Below are positions 45,559 to 45,829 of a DNA stretch of 45,829 bases, one piece after another. The DNA is from a virus. Positions within the stretch are counted from its first letter, which is position 1, and each line of letters begins with the position of its first letter. Both the position numbers and the translations under genes were made by a program. Location: positions 1-45,829 of IMG/VR virus record IMGVR_UViG_3300022929_000055, one strand, 5' to 3'. The notes beneath the pieces are model-generated. The model searched no databases, was not told where the DNA came from, and worked only from the letters and a program-made list of their open reading frames with translations.

Positions 45559-45829
45559 ATGAGCAATATTGACGGTTTAGCCGCTGAATGGTTGGCTATC
45601 AAGGCGCAAGAAAAAGAAGTGATCGCGAAGCGCCACGCGATTGAAGAGCAGCTAGTCAAAGCTTTAGAAGCGAAAGACGAAGGCTCGATTTCCCACAAGC
45701 TCGAAAGCCACAAGGTGACGCTGACACAGCCAGTTTCACGCAAGGTTGATCCATTGATGTGGGACAAGGTCAAAGACAAAATCCCAGAGCATATGCATCC
45801 AGTAAAGACAACTGTGTCTGCTGATGCAG
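45559..45829 (+). CDS. 5' part of plus-strand early protein (partial, DUF7173-like)
   Basis: 90 residues of an open frame running off the window, with ribosome site AAAGGA seven bases before ATG. Sequence 'IDGLAAEWLAIKAQEKEVIAKRHAIEEQLVKAL', then 'EGSISHKLESHKVTLTQPVSRKVD' is a pattern (L..eWl.aK..E..a...R..iE..l....) I recall in early phage proteins annotated DUF7173. First gene of the rightward early unit. Function unknown. Confidence 0.75.
   Translation, partial: MSNIDGLAAEWLAIKAQEKEVIAKRHAIEEQLVKALEAKDEGSISHKLESHKVTLTQPVSRKVDPLMWDKVKDKIPEHMHPVKTTVSADA

Noticed and set aside
45450-45779. Minus-strand 109-aa frame opposite the plus-strand gene at 45559
   Set aside because: It is an antisense shadow of the DUF7173-like gene and lies across the divergent operator region.
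1-45829. tRNA genes, integrase, transposase and attachment site
   Set aside because: I saw no cloverleaf-like sequence, no tyrosine or serine recombinase motif and no insertion-sequence ends; a search tool could still find a degenerate tRNA.

Overview
The window looks like most of a tailed-phage genome, probably a podovirus of a marine bacterium. Basis: a P22/T7-type set of portal, short-tail adaptor and nozzle-like proteins, large internal-virion-type proteins, no tape-measure or tail-tube gene, a Mu gpT-type capsid protein of a kind common in marine phages, and tightly packed genes coupled by TAATG or ATGA start/stop overlaps. The host is inferred only. I see no integrase, tRNA, rRNA, insertion sequence or CRISPR array. 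The two ends do not join in frame, so this is an excerpt of a larger genome, not a closed circle.

Layout. Two partial plus-strand units sit at the ends: positions 1-501 and 45559-45829. Almost everything between is on the minus strand and reads from high to low coordinates. From 45446 down to 40327 come an HTH regulator, a primase-helicase, an AT-rich repeat- and hairpin-bearing gap (42673-42975), and a run of small early-type proteins ending in an HD-domain protein and a strong terminator at 40249-40278. From 40207 to 30668 come small and large terminase, portal, several low-complexity proteins and small basic proteins. A lone plus-strand gene lies at 29155-29388. From 29086 to 22145 come small basic proteins, two large proteins that may be effectors, GroES-like co-chaperonin, scaffold, decoration-type protein and major capsid protein, then a terminator at 22088-22117.

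Between that terminator and another at 21406-21435 is a self-contained two-gene cassette: a 133-aa protein and a 46-aa zinc ribbon. Then come tail and adaptor genes (21293-17180), a 1267-residue fibre with about 49 tandem 17-residue repeats and a self-cleaving S74 chaperone, and a lysis and membrane block (13330-9981: small membrane proteins, an EF-hand membrane protein, a 3-TM holin-like protein, a spanin-like protein and a GH19 endolysin). The tail nozzle-like protein, internal virion proteins and a GNAT acetyltransferase run down to 498, where the leftmost minus gene and a plus-strand gene share their stop codons.

Regulation visible in the sequence: three intrinsic terminators; a divergent control region at 45447-45558 with three TTTACA half-sites beside the HTH gene; a possible hairpin over the ribosome binding site of the tail operon (21305-21336); and two classes of ribosome binding site. 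Structural genes mostly use GGAG/GGAGG, whereas early genes, the 21441-21996 cassette and the lone plus-strand gene use AGAAAGG followed by an A-rich spacer. At least nine real genes of fewer than 60 residues were found by reading the gaps and are listed.
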